Notes: a model not told the origin generated them from the sequence alone. Counted from the stretch's first letter, positions 1 to 6,287 are shown. The stretch is DNA of 6,896 bases from an uncultured Subdoligranulum sp. (GCA_900772715.1 CAAGRN010000035.1:1-6896); one strand, 5' to 3'. Made by a program: numbers and translations.

Positions 1-97
1 CAGCCGGGTCGGGGCAAAGCTCCCGCAGGGGGAGTTCGGGGGCAAACTCTGCAAACAGGGGCTGCAAAGCGGGCTGGGTGGCGGTACACAAAACAGC
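1..97 (-). pseudogene. cas3: Inverted fragment of cas3 (helicase motif III region)
   Basis: Read on the - strand from about base 97 down to base 2, this stretch is open for 32 codons and begins [11 protein letters not shown], continuing to [19 protein letters not shown] is the motif III (SAT/TAT) segment of type I Cas3 helicases, and the sequence after it also fits the family. The + strand here is open too, but its translation (Gly/Ser/Arg-rich) does not resemble Cas3. In an intact Cas3 this segment lies roughly 100 residues before the GQPCRVV segment that starts at base 99 on the opposite strand. The two pieces are therefore inverted relative to each other, with the intervening part missing from the window. 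The join falls within about bases 95-107. This is seen directly; whether it is biological or an assembly chimera cannot be decided here. Confidence 0.8.
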
Positions 98-776
98 GGG
101 GCAGCCCTGCCGCGTGGTGGCGACCAGCCTGATCGAAGCCGGGGTGGACGTGGATTTTCCCACCGTATACCGTGAAATTTGCGGGCTGGATTCCATTTTG
201 CAGGCTGCCGGGCGCTGCAACCGTGAGGGCAAGCGCACCGCCGCCGAAAGCCCCGTCTGCATTTTTACGCTGCAGGATGCGCCCGTGCCGCCCATGCTGC
301 GCCTGAATGTCAGCACCACACAGCGCGTGCTGCAAGCCTTTGCCGACCCTGCCGACCCGCAGGCGATTGAACAATATTTTACGTTTTACCGCGATTTAAA
401 GGGTGACGCCCAGCTGGACGCCAAGGGCATTCTGCCCGGCATCGCCCACGGTATGGATCACAAAATCATGCCCTTTGCCGCCGTGGCGGAGAAGTTCCGC
501 CTGATCGAATCCCCCGCCGAAACCGTGTATGTTCCGCTGGGCAGGGGTGCCGAGCTGCTGGCAACTTTGCAGCAGGGACGCGCCGACCGCAGCGTTTTCC
601 GCGCCTTGGGGCAGTATGGCGTGACCGTCTACCCCGACCACCTGCGCCTTTTGCAGCAGGCGGGCGCGGTGCAGCAATGGCAGGACACCGTCTGGTATTT
701 GACGGACCTGCGTTATTATGAGCAAGAAACCGGCTTGAGCCTGCAAATCGAAACAGGCGAGGCGTGGTTTATATAA
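78..776 (+). CDS. cas3: CRISPR-associated helicase/nuclease Cas3, C-terminal part (type I-C), partial
   Basis: This is the 3' end of cas3, the ATP-dependent helicase-nuclease that the I-C effector recruits to unwind and degrade target DNA. Family-like sequence starts at about base 96 ([11 protein letters not shown]). Motif V ([11 protein letters not shown]) is at 126-158 and motif VI ([11 protein letters not shown], with the arginine-finger pattern Q..GR..R) is at 201-233. The rest is the Cas3 C-terminal domain, with the characteristic segment [12 protein letters not shown] near bases 610-645. About 226 residues are present, against roughly 750-830 for a whole I-C Cas3. The HD nuclease domain and helicase motifs I-II are absent, and motif III lies inverted on the other strand (1-97). 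Base 78 is a GTG in the open frame and is not a credible start; the 18 bases after it encode residues unlike Cas3. The stop TAA at 774-776 is followed 24 bases later by cas5c. Confidence 0.9.
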   Translation: MAVHKTAGQPCRVVATSLIEAGVDVDFPTVYREICGLDSILQAAGRCNREGKRTAAESPVCIFTLQDAPVPPMLRLNVSTTQRVLQAFADPADPQAIEQYFTFYRDLKGDAQLDAKGILPGIAHGMDHKIMPFAAVAEKFRLIESPAETVYVPLGRGAELLATLQQGRADRSVFRALGQYGVTVYPDHLRLLQQAGAVQQWQDTVWYLTDLRYYEQETGLSLQIETGEAWFI

Positions 777-785
777 ATGCCAAAG

Positions 786-792
786 AAAGGAG
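786..792 (+). promoter_or_regulatory. Ribosome binding site for cas5c
   Basis: AAAGGAG lies 8 bases before the ATG at 801. It decides the cas5c start in favour of 801 over the in-frame ATG at 777, which touches the cas3 stop and has no Shine-Dalgarno sequence at a usable distance. Confidence 0.75.
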
Positions 793-800
793 CTGAAGCT

Positions 801-1442
801 ATGATCCAACTGGAAGTCTGGGGTCCCTACGCCCTGTTCAGCCGCCCGGAAATGCACGTGGAGCGCGTCAGCTATGACGTACCCACGCCGTCCGCCGCGC
901 GCGGGCTGGTGGAAGCCATCTACTACCACCCCGGTCTGCAGTGGCATATCCGACGTATCTATGTACTAAATCCCATCCGCTTTACCAACATCCGCCGCAA
1001 CGAGGTCAAGGGCAAAATTTTGGGCAGCGATGTGCGCAGCGCCATGCAGGGCGGCGAGATACCGTTTCTTGCCACAAGCCAGCAGATCGCCCAACGCGCC
1101 GCCATGGTGCTGCAGGACGTCCACTATGTCATTGAAGCCGAATTCACCATGACCGACCGCGCCGCCCCCGGCGACAACCCCGGCAAATTTCAGGACATCG
1201 TGACCCGCCGTATGGCCAAGGGGCAGTGCTACCACACGCCGTATTTCGGCTGCCGGGAGTTTCCCGCCGCTTTCCGCGCGTGGCAGGGTGGCGCGATCCC
1301 CACCATCAGCACAAGCTGCGATCTGGGCTTTATGCTGTATGATTTCGACTACAGCGACCCCGAAAACATCACCCCCACCTATTTCCGCGCCAAGCTGGAA
1401 CACGGCGTGCTGGACACGCAGAACTGCGAGGTGCTGCGATGA
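801..1442 (+). CDS. cas5c: Cas5c (Cas5d): type I-C pre-crRNA endonuclease and Cascade subunit
   Basis: Cas5c replaces Cas6 in type I-C: it cuts pre-crRNA at the 3' base of the repeat hairpin and stays bound to the 5' handle in the effector. The protein is 213 residues from ATG 801, normal for the family. It has the N-terminal RAMP fold start (LEVWGPYALFSRPE, residues 4-17), the conserved VPTPSAARGLVEAIYYHP (27-44), then LNPIRFTNIRRNEVK (56-70) and the hallmark KGQCYHTPYFGCREFP (140-155). Against the B. halodurans enzyme, whose catalytic residues I recall as Tyr46, Lys116 and His117, the Tyr matches Y41 and the Lys matches K129, but the His position is Phe130 (NPGKF). H145 in KGQCYH is a possible substitute. 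The stop overlaps the cas8c start in ATGA (1439-1442), suggesting translational coupling. An alternative start at 777 would add 8 residues. Confidence 0.95.
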   Translation: MIQLEVWGPYALFSRPEMHVERVSYDVPTPSAARGLVEAIYYHPGLQWHIRRIYVLNPIRFTNIRRNEVKGKILGSDVRSAMQGGEIPFLATSQQIAQRAAMVLQDVHYVIEAEFTMTDRAAPGDNPGKFQDIVTRRMAKGQCYHTPYFGCREFPAAFRAWQGGAIPTISTSCDLGFMLYDFDYSDPENITPTYFRAKLEHGVLDTQNCEVLR

Positions 1443-3175
1443 TTCTGCAAGCGCTGGTCCGCTATTATGAGGACCTTTTGCAAAACGACACGCTGCACGC
1501 CCCCGGCTGGGTCAAGGAAAAAATCAGCTGGGGCTTGCAGCTTGCGGACGATGGGCAGCCGCTTGTGCTGCACGATCTGCGCACGCCGCAGCAGCGCGGC
1601 AAAAAGACCGTACTGCTGCCCCGAGAAGAGTTTGTACCCGAGCGTGTCAAGCGTTCCTCCGGCGTGGCTGCCAACTTTTTGTGCGACAACAGCTCTTACA
1701 TCTTGGGTGCGGACGCCAAGGGCAAGCCGGAACGCGCCGCGCAGTGCTTTGCCGCCTGCCGCACGCTGCATCAGGACATTTTGCAGGACACCCCCGGCAG
1801 CGCCGCCGCGGCGGTACGCGCGTTTTTTGCCGCGTGGCAGCCGGCTTCCGCCGCCGAAAACCCTGTGCTGCAGCCCCATTGGGACGAGCTGATGCAGGGC
1901 GGCAACATCGAATTTTTGACGTCCTACGGCGCTTTTGTTAGGGATGACGCCGACATTTGCGCGGCGTGGCAGCGCCGCTGCAGCGCCCAGGACGATGCCC
2001 CGCCCGTGCGCTGTCTGCTCACCGGGCAGCAAGCCCCGCTGGCGCGGCTGCACCCGTCCATAAAGGGCGTGGCGGGGGCGCAATCCTCCGGCGCTGCCAT
2101 TGTTTCCTTCAACGCCGACGCCTTCTGCTCCTACGGACACGAGCAGGGCGGCAACGCCCCGGTGGGCAGCTACGCCGCCTCCGCCTACACGCAGGCGCTC
2201 AACTACCTGTTGGCAGACCGCGAACACCGCCAGACCTTGGGCGACACCACGGTGGTCTGCTGGGCGCAGGGCGGGCAGCCCGCCTATCAGGAAGCCTGCC
2301 AGGAGATGCTGTTCTCCCAAGGCGGGCTTACCGAGTCCGAACTGCTGGGACTGCTGGACCGCCTTGCTCACGGCAAACCCGCCGACTGGAACGGCATCAC
2401 GCTGGACCCCGGCACCCACTTTTACCTGCTGGGGCTTGCCCCCAACGCCGCGCGGCTTTCGGTGCGGTTTTTCCGGCAGGACACCTTCGGTGCGCTGGCA
2501 GAAAACGTGCAGCGCCATCACGACGACCTGCGCATCGTCCGCCCCGCCAACGAAAAATTTGAAACCATTCCCCTGTATTTTCTTTTGCAGGAAACCGTCA
2601 ACAAAAAAGACCAGAACCCCGCACCCGCCCCGCAGCTGTCCGGCGACGTTCTGCGCGCCGTCACGGACGGCACACCCTACCCCGCCACCCTGCTGAACGC
2701 CGTTATGCTGCGCATCCGCGCCGAGCGCGAGATCACCCGCGGGCGCGCCGCCATCCTGAAAGCCTACTATTTACGTCGTCCGCATCCGCTTTGTCCAAAG
2801 GAGGTTTTAAACGTGGAACTGAACCAAGACTGCAACGCCCTGCCCTATCTGCTGGGACGCCTGTTCTCTGTGCTGGAGCAAATTCAGCAGGAGGCACTGG
2901 GACCTGAGCTGAACACCACCATCAAGGACAGGTACTTCAACTCCGCTATGACCCACCCCGCCTACGTCTACCCCACGCTGATCAAGCTGGCGGAAAAACA
3001 CCTCGCCAAGCTGAGCAGCGGCAGGCAGATCTACTTCAGCAAGCAGCTGACCCAGCTGGTCGGGCGGCTGAACCGCAGCTTCCCCACCCAGCTGACCCTG
3101 CCCGAACAGGGCGCGTTCATCATCGGCTACTACCACCAGACGCAGCAGCGCTACACCAAGAAAACGGAGGAATAA
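1439..3175 (+). CDS. cas8c: Cas8c (Csd1): large subunit of the type I-C effector
   Basis: Cas8c is the large subunit, which in this family contributes to PAM recognition and R-loop stabilisation; it sits at the crRNA 5' end next to Cas5c. The product is 578 residues, typical of Csd1. Recognisable blocks are the N-terminal LVRYYEDLLQ (6-15), VKRSSGVAANFLCDNSSYIL (70-89), and CLLTGQQAPLARLHPSIKGV (from residue 192), followed by GAQSSGAAIVSFNADAF and GNAPVG. The last 120 residues form a mainly helical domain that is also made as a separate protein, Cas11c, from an internal GTG at 2813. The start overlaps the cas5c stop by 4 bases and has no strong Shine-Dalgarno sequence of its own, so it probably depends on coupling. 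The TAA stop is 3 bases before the cas7c ATG. No frameshift or internal stop is seen. Confidence 0.96.
   Translation: MILQALVRYYEDLLQNDTLHAPGWVKEKISWGLQLADDGQPLVLHDLRTPQQRGKKTVLLPREEFVPERVKRSSGVAANFLCDNSSYILGADAKGKPERAAQCFAACRTLHQDILQDTPGSAAAAVRAFFAAWQPASAAENPVLQPHWDELMQGGNIEFLTSYGAFVRDDADICAAWQRRCSAQDDAPPVRCLLTGQQAPLARLHPSIKGVAGAQSSGAAIVSFNADAFCSYGHEQGGNAPVGSYAASAYTQALNYLLADREHRQTLGDTTVVCWAQGGQPAYQEACQEMLFSQGGLTESELLGLLDRLAHGKPADWNGITLDPGTHFYLLGLAPNAARLSVRFFRQDTFGALAENVQRHHDDLRIVRPANEKFETIPLYFLLQETVNKKDQNPAPAPQLSGDVLRAVTDGTPYPATLLNAVMLRIRAEREITRGRAAILKAYYLRRPHPLCPKEVLNVELNQDCNALPYLLGRLFSVLEQIQQEALGPELNTTIKDRYFNSAMTHPAYVYPTLIKLAEKHLAKLSSGRQIYFSKQLTQLVGRLNRSFPTQLTLPEQGAFIIGYYHQTQQRYTKKTEE
2797..2804 (+). 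promoter_or_regulatory. Internal ribosome binding site for cas11c inside cas8c
   Basis: AAAGGAGG, a near-perfect anti-16S match, lies within the cas8c reading frame (codons reading PKEVLN) 8 bases before an in-frame GTG at 2813. It is a stronger site than the one in front of cas8c itself, which is what independent translation of the small subunit would need. Confidence 0.8.
2813..3175 (+). CDS. cas11c: Cas11c: type I-C small subunit, translated from inside cas8c
   Basis: An internal GTG in the cas8c frame (codon 459) would give a 120-residue protein sharing the cas8c stop. In type I-C, for example Desulfovibrio vulgaris, the small subunit Cas11 is known to arise by internal translation of cas8c. 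It lines the effector belly and supports DNA binding. The evidence here is an AAAGGAGG site with ideal 8-base spacing, the in-frame GTG, the expected length of about 120 residues, and a helix-rich composition (ALPYLLGRLFSVLEQIQ, TLIKLAEKHLAKL, QLTQLVGRLNRSF) that suits the Cas11 helical bundle. It begins VELNQDCNALPYLLGRL, with the first Val read as fMet. Standard annotation usually misses this gene because it is nested in frame. Expression is inferred, not shown. Confidence 0.82.
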   Translation: MELNQDCNALPYLLGRLFSVLEQIQQEALGPELNTTIKDRYFNSAMTHPAYVYPTLIKLAEKHLAKLSSGRQIYFSKQLTQLVGRLNRSFPTQLTLPEQGAFIIGYYHQTQQRYTKKTEE

Positions 3176-3178
3176 ACT

Positions 3179-4108
3179 ATGTCGGAAGTGATCAAAAACC
3201 GCTATGATTTCGTTATTTTGTTCGATGTTGAAAACGGCAACCCCAACGGCGACCCCGACGCGGGCAATATGCCCCGCATCGACCCCGAAACCGGGCACGG
3301 CATTGTGACCGATGTCTGCCTGAAGCGCAAAATTCGCAACTATGTCGAAACCGTCAAGGAGGACGCCGACGGCTACCGCATCTACATCAAGGACCGTGTG
3401 CCGCTGAACCGCAGCGATCTGGAAGCCGGTGCGGCGCTGGGCATCGGCAGCGAGCTGGAAGCCATCCAGAAAAGCTCCGGCAAGGACGCCAAAACCCTGG
3501 GCGCGCAGCTGAAAAAGAACGACCCGCAGATCGACGCAAAGATCCGCGATTGGCTGTGCGGAAATTTCTTTGACATCCGCACCTTCGGCGCCGTTATGAC
3601 CACCTTTGTCAAGGGCGCGCTGAACTGCGGGCAGGTGCGCGGTCCCGTGCAGCTGGGCTTTGCCCGCTCGGTAGACCCCATCGTTCCGCAGGATATCACC
3701 GTCACCCGCGTGGCAATCACCACCGAGGCGGACGCCCTGAAAAAAGAAACCGAGTTCGGTCGCAAGTCCGTGGTGCCTTACGGTCTGTACCGCGCCGAGG
3801 GCTATGTTTCCGCCAATCTGGCACGCAAAACCACCGGCTTCTCCGAGGACGACCTGCAGCTTTTGTGGCAGGCGATCCTCAATATGTTCGAGGTGGACCA
3901 CAGCGCCGCCCGCGGCAAGATGGCGGTGCGCGAGCTGATCGTCTTTAAGCACGACTGCGAGCTGGGCAACGCCCCCGCCTACAAGCTGTTTGAGTCGGTG
4001 CATATTGCCCGCAAGCCGGAGGTTGCCGTTGCCCGCGCCTACAGCGATTACACCGTCACGGTGGATTCTCAGCTGCCCGCCGGGGTCAGCTGCGAAAGGT
4101 TCTCCTGA
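3179..4108 (+). CDS. cas7c: Cas7c (Csd2): crRNA-binding backbone subunit of type I-C
   Basis: Cas7c is a RAMP-fold protein that polymerises along the crRNA spacer to form the effector backbone. The product is 309 residues, close to the usual 280-310. Family hallmarks are FDVENGNPNGDPDAG (15-29), TDVCLKRKIRNYV (44-56), the FFDIRTFGAVMTTF region, and NCGQVRGPVQLGFARSVDP, followed by the ITVTRVAITTEAD and GRKSVVPYGLYRAEGY blocks. The C-terminal part contains TGFSEDDLQLLW and a GNAPAYKLFESV block. Its ribosome binding site GGAGG (3166-3170) lies in the last codons of cas8c, 8 bases before the ATG. Several Cas7c copies are needed per complex, and this well-placed site fits high expression. The stop overlaps the cas4 start by one base (TGATG). 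Confidence 0.97.
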   Translation: MSEVIKNRYDFVILFDVENGNPNGDPDAGNMPRIDPETGHGIVTDVCLKRKIRNYVETVKEDADGYRIYIKDRVPLNRSDLEAGAALGIGSELEAIQKSSGKDAKTLGAQLKKNDPQIDAKIRDWLCGNFFDIRTFGAVMTTFVKGALNCGQVRGPVQLGFARSVDPIVPQDITVTRVAITTEADALKKETEFGRKSVVPYGLYRAEGYVSANLARKTTGFSEDDLQLLWQAILNMFEVDHSAARGKMAVRELIVFKHDCELGNAPAYKLFESVHIARKPEVAVARAYSDYTVTVDSQLPAGVSCERFS

Positions 4109-4782
4109 TGGCAGAGGATGATTTTCTGGCGATGTCCGGCATCCAGCATTTTGCGTTTTGCCGCCGCCAGTGGGCGCTCATCCACTTGGAGCAGCAGTGG
4201 GCGGAAAACCTGCGCACCGCCGAGGGGCGCTTGGAACACGACCGCTGCCACGACGATACCTTTGCCGAAAAGCGCGGCGACCTGCTGGTGGTGCGCGGGA
4301 TGCGTGTCAACAGCGGGCGGCTGCGGCTTTCGGGGCATTGCGATGTGGTGGAATTCCGCGCCGACCCCGCCGGGGTACCCCTGCAGGGACGCGCCGGGCT
4401 TTGGCTGCCCCTGCCCGTGGAATACAAGCACGGACACGCCAAAGAGAACAACGCCGACCGGCTGCAGCTCTGCGCCCAGGCGATGGCGCTGGAGGAAATG
4501 CTGGTGTGCAGCGTCCCGCAGGGTGCGCTCTTTTACGCCGAAACCCGTCGCCGCGAGCTTGTCCCCCTGACGCCGGAGCTGCGCGCCGAAACACAGGCGA
4601 TGGCGGACGAGATGAACCGCTGCTTTGCGCGCGGATATACGCCCAAGGTCAAGCCCGGCAAACACTGCAATGCCTGTTCGCTCAAGGCCATTTGCCTGCC
4701 GGTGCTGTGCCGCCGCGCCGACCCTGCCGCCTACCTGCGGCAGCATATTGACGAGGAGGTGTCCCCGTGCGACAGCTGCTGA
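4108..4782 (+). CDS. cas4: Cas4: Fe-S nuclease for prespacer processing
   Basis: Cas4 is a RecB-family nuclease with a 4Fe-4S cluster that works with Cas1-Cas2 to trim prespacers next to the PAM and fix spacer orientation. The product is 224 residues. The cluster cysteines are visible as C18 (FAFCRRQW) and C187, C190 and C196 (HCNACSLKAIC). The nuclease core shows H44 (GRLEH), D79 (SGHCDVVEF), E105 and K107 (PVEYKHGHAK) and the QxxxQ-like segment RLQLCAQAMA (118-127), which corresponds to the QhxxY motif but lacks its Tyr. An AAAGG site (4095-4099) precedes the ATG by 8 bases, and the start shares one base with the cas7c stop. Its last 16 bases overlap the cas1 start, so the tail after about residue 218 (VSPCDSC) is shaped by that overlap. 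Confidence 0.95.
   Translation: MAEDDFLAMSGIQHFAFCRRQWALIHLEQQWAENLRTAEGRLEHDRCHDDTFAEKRGDLLVVRGMRVNSGRLRLSGHCDVVEFRADPAGVPLQGRAGLWLPLPVEYKHGHAKENNADRLQLCAQAMALEEMLVCSVPQGALFYAETRRRELVPLTPELRAETQAMADEMNRCFARGYTPKVKPGKHCNACSLKAICLPVLCRRADPAAYLRQHIDEEVSPCDSC
4753..4759 (+). promoter_or_regulatory. Ribosome binding site for cas1
   Basis: GAGGAGG inside the end of cas4 lies 7 bases before GTG 4767. It supports GTG as the cas1 start, giving an N-terminus (RQLLNTLFVLAEDAYLSLDG) that matches the start typical of I-C Cas1. Confidence 0.75.
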
Positions 4783-5798
4783 ATACCCTGTTTGTCCTGG
4801 CCGAGGACGCCTATCTTTCGCTGGACGGCGAAACCGTGGCGGTCAGCCGCACGGGACAGCCAACGCGGCAGTTTCCCCTGCACACCTTGGAGGGCATCGT
4901 GTCCTTCAGCTATGCGGGCGCCAGCCCCGCCCTGATGGGTGCCTGCGCCCGCCGGGGTGTGGACCTCTGCTTTTTCTCGCCGCGCGGTCAATTTTTGGCA
5001 CGCACCGTGGGCGAGGAACGCGGCAACGTGCTGCTGCGGCAGACCCAGTACCGCACGGCAGATGACCCCGCGCAAAGCTGCCGCCTTGCCCGCGGGTTTA
5101 TCTTGGGCAAGGTCTACAACGCCCGCTGGGTGCTGGAACGCGCCACCCGCGACCACCCGCAGCGGGTGCCGGTGGAGCAGTTCAAGCGCACTTCCCGTCA
5201 GCTTGCCGCCGCCCTGCCGCTGATCGAAACCTGCACCGACCCCGCCCAGCTGCTGGGGCTGGAGGGCGAGGCAGCACAGCGGTATTTTGACTGCTTCAAC
5301 GGGCTGGTGCTGCAGCAACAGCAGGATTTTGCGTTTACGGCGCGCAGCCGCCGCCCGCCGCTGGATAATATCAACGCGCTGCTGTCGTTTTCGTACTCGA
5401 TTCTGGCACGCGACTGCGCCGCTGCGCTGTCCGCCGTTGGGCTGGACCCCTATGTGGGGTTTCTGCACCGCCCGCGCCCGGGGCGGCAAAGTCTGGCGCT
5501 GGATTTAATGGAGGAACTGCGCGCGGTCTATGCCGACCGGTTTGTGCTTTCCTGCGTCAACCAGAAAATCCTGACCGCCAAGCATCTGCAAACGCAGGAA
5601 AACGGCGCTGTCTGGCTGACCGATGCAGGGCGGCAGGCGTTCTTTAAGGCGTGGCAGACCAAAAAACAGGAGCAGATCACCCACCCCTTCCTGCAGGAAA
5701 AACTGCCTTGGGGGCTGGTGCCTTATGTGCAGGCACTGCTGCTGGCACGCACGCTGCGCGGAGATTTGGACGTCTATCCGCCGTTTTTCTGGAAGTGA
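4767..5798 (+). CDS. cas1: Cas1: CRISPR integrase (type I-C)
   Basis: Cas1 is the metal-dependent integrase that joins prespacers to the leader-repeat junction as a Cas1-Cas2 complex. The product is 343 residues, full length for I-C. The N-terminal beta domain (1 to about 80) includes LNTLFVLAEDAYLSLDGE; the C-terminal helical domain carries the active site. Likely metal ligands are E166 (LLGLEGEAAQRYF), H234 (YVGFLHRPRPG) and D246, possibly with E249 (SLALDLMEELR), in the same order and with similar spacing as in characterised Cas1 proteins. The start is a GTG with a strong Shine-Dalgarno site, overlapping cas4 by 16 bases. The stop is 9 bases before the preferred cas2 ATG. All catalytic positions appear intact, so the adaptation module looks functional. 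Confidence 0.97.
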   Translation: MRQLLNTLFVLAEDAYLSLDGETVAVSRTGQPTRQFPLHTLEGIVSFSYAGASPALMGACARRGVDLCFFSPRGQFLARTVGEERGNVLLRQTQYRTADDPAQSCRLARGFILGKVYNARWVLERATRDHPQRVPVEQFKRTSRQLAAALPLIETCTDPAQLLGLEGEAAQRYFDCFNGLVLQQQQDFAFTARSRRPPLDNINALLSFSYSILARDCAAALSAVGLDPYVGFLHRPRPGRQSLALDLMEELRAVYADRFVLSCVNQKILTAKHLQTQENGAVWLTDAGRQAFFKAWQTKKQEQITHPFLQEKLPWGLVPYVQALLLARTLRGDLDVYPPFFWK

Positions 5799-5807
5799 GG
5801 GATGCCT

Positions 5808-6098
5808 ATGCTGGTGCTTGTGACCTACGATGTCAACACCGAAACCGCCGCCGGGCGCAAACGTCTGCGCAAGGTCGCCAAGGCGTGCGTCAACCACGGT
5901 CAGCGGGTGCAGAACTCGGTGTTTGAGTGCCTGCTGGATGCCGCACAGTACGCGATGTTCAAGGCGCAGCTGACGGCGCTGATCGACCCCGCCGCCGACA
6001 GCCTGCGGTTTTACCAGCTGGGCAGCCATTACAAAAGCCGCGTTGAACACGTTGGGCTGCACCCCGAATTTGCGCAGGACGATGTTTTGCTGCTGTGA
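5808..6098 (+). CDS. cas2: Cas2: adaptation complex subunit (type I-C)
   Basis: Cas2 is the dimeric ferredoxin-fold protein that bridges two Cas1 dimers in spacer integration. From ATG 5808 it is 96 residues, the usual size. The N-terminal strand LVLVTYDVNTE carries the conserved Asp (D9), followed by RLRKVAKACVNHGQRVQNSVFECLL (two segments around residues 20-45) and the C-terminal DSLRFYQLGSHYKSRVEHVG, both typical of I-C Cas2. An in-frame ATG at 5802 would add two residues, but GAGGG (5797-5801) is spaced 6 bases from 5808 and none from 5802, so 5808 is preferred. It is the last gene of the operon; the leader starts directly after its stop. Confidence 0.95.
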   Translation: MLVLVTYDVNTETAAGRKRLRKVAKACVNHGQRVQNSVFECLLDAAQYAMFKAQLTALIDPAADSLRFYQLGSHYKSRVEHVGLHPEFAQDDVLLL

Positions 6099-6102
6099 CC
6101 CC

Positions 6103-6147
6103 GGTGCGAACCCCCGGTGACCAACACCTGCCGGGAGGCTTCGCACC
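6103..6147 (+). repeat. GC-rich imperfect hairpin at the start of the leader
   Basis: GGTGCGAA (6103-6110) pairs perfectly with TTCGCACC (6140-6147), and inside it CCCGG (6113-6117) pairs with CCGGG (6131-6135) across a small internal loop. It begins 4 bases after the cas2 stop. There is no clean T-tract right after it, so it is a poor intrinsic terminator. I recall GTGCGAA...TTCGCAC stems after cas2 in other I-C loci, which would make it a leader element, but I cannot check this. Confidence 0.7.
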
Positions 6148-6153
6148 AAGAGT

Positions 6154-6188
6154 TTCAACATTTTGCTGCTAAGTTGTTGAATGTTGAA
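6154..6188 (+). repeat. Inverted repeat with tandem 7-mers in the leader
   Basis: TTCAACATT (6154-6162) is a perfect 9-base inverse of AATGTTGAA (6180-6188), separated by 17 bases. The right arm is part of a tandem duplication, TGTTGAA at 6175-6181 and again at 6182-6188, so the left arm can pair with either copy. This could be a protein-binding site or an RNA switch; no function is shown. Confidence 0.7.
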
Positions 6189-6287
6189 GCTGCCGTTTTG
6201 CCGCTGCACGGCGGATTGCGCCGCCCGGCGGGGAAATGATTGTACCCTTTGCGCAAAAGCTGCACAGGATTTTTGTGTACTTTTGCT

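Larger units (their letters stand above)
6099..6287 (+). promoter_or_regulatory. CRISPR leader
   Basis: These 189 bases between the cas2 stop and the first repeat are non-coding and less GC-rich toward the array. By position they should hold the array promoter and the Cas1-Cas2 docking signals. Visible structure includes an imperfect hairpin at 6103-6147, a 9-base inverted repeat at 6154-6188 with tandem 7-mers, a small GC stem at 6209-6223 (CGGCG/CGCCG) and a perfect palindrome TTTGCGCAAA at 6248-6257. The final 20 bases are T-rich and end TTTTGCT. No convincing -35/-10 pair can be named from sequence alone. Confidence 0.85.

Noticed and set aside
777..800. ATG at 777 as the start of cas5c
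   Set aside because: It touches the cas3 stop, has no ribosome site, and adds residues unlike Cas5c. ATG 801 has AAAGGAG at ideal spacing and gives the usual N-terminus.
1379..2521. Long - strand open frame (380 codons) opposite cas8c
   Set aside because: It lies antisense to a clearly recognised gene in GC-rich DNA, where stops are rare in the complementary frame. It is rich in Gly/Ala/Arg/Val and shows no domain.
3356..3362. AAGGAGG inside cas7c as a possible second internal start
   Set aside because: No ATG, GTG or TTG lies at a workable distance downstream, and no nested protein is known for Cas7c.
2807..4003. Long - strand open frame (398 codons) opposite cas8c and cas7c
   Set aside because: It spans two convincing + strand genes and their junction. 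Its openness comes from codon bias on the other strand, and no family is recognisable.
4731..5489. - strand open frame opposite cas4 and cas1
   Set aside because: It is a shadow of cas1 with no recognisable features. The same applies to the other - strand frames at 396-947, 966-1403, 4069-4746 and 5505-6209.
5802..5807. ATG at 5802 as the start of cas2
   Set aside because: The GAGGG site abuts it with no spacing, while ATG 5808 has a 6-base spacing and gives the typical MLVLVTYDV start.
6103..6164. Intrinsic terminator after cas2
   Set aside because: The stem is interrupted and the nearest T-run (6161-6164) is 14 bases away with only four Ts, so it does not meet the usual pattern. It is kept only as a hairpin.
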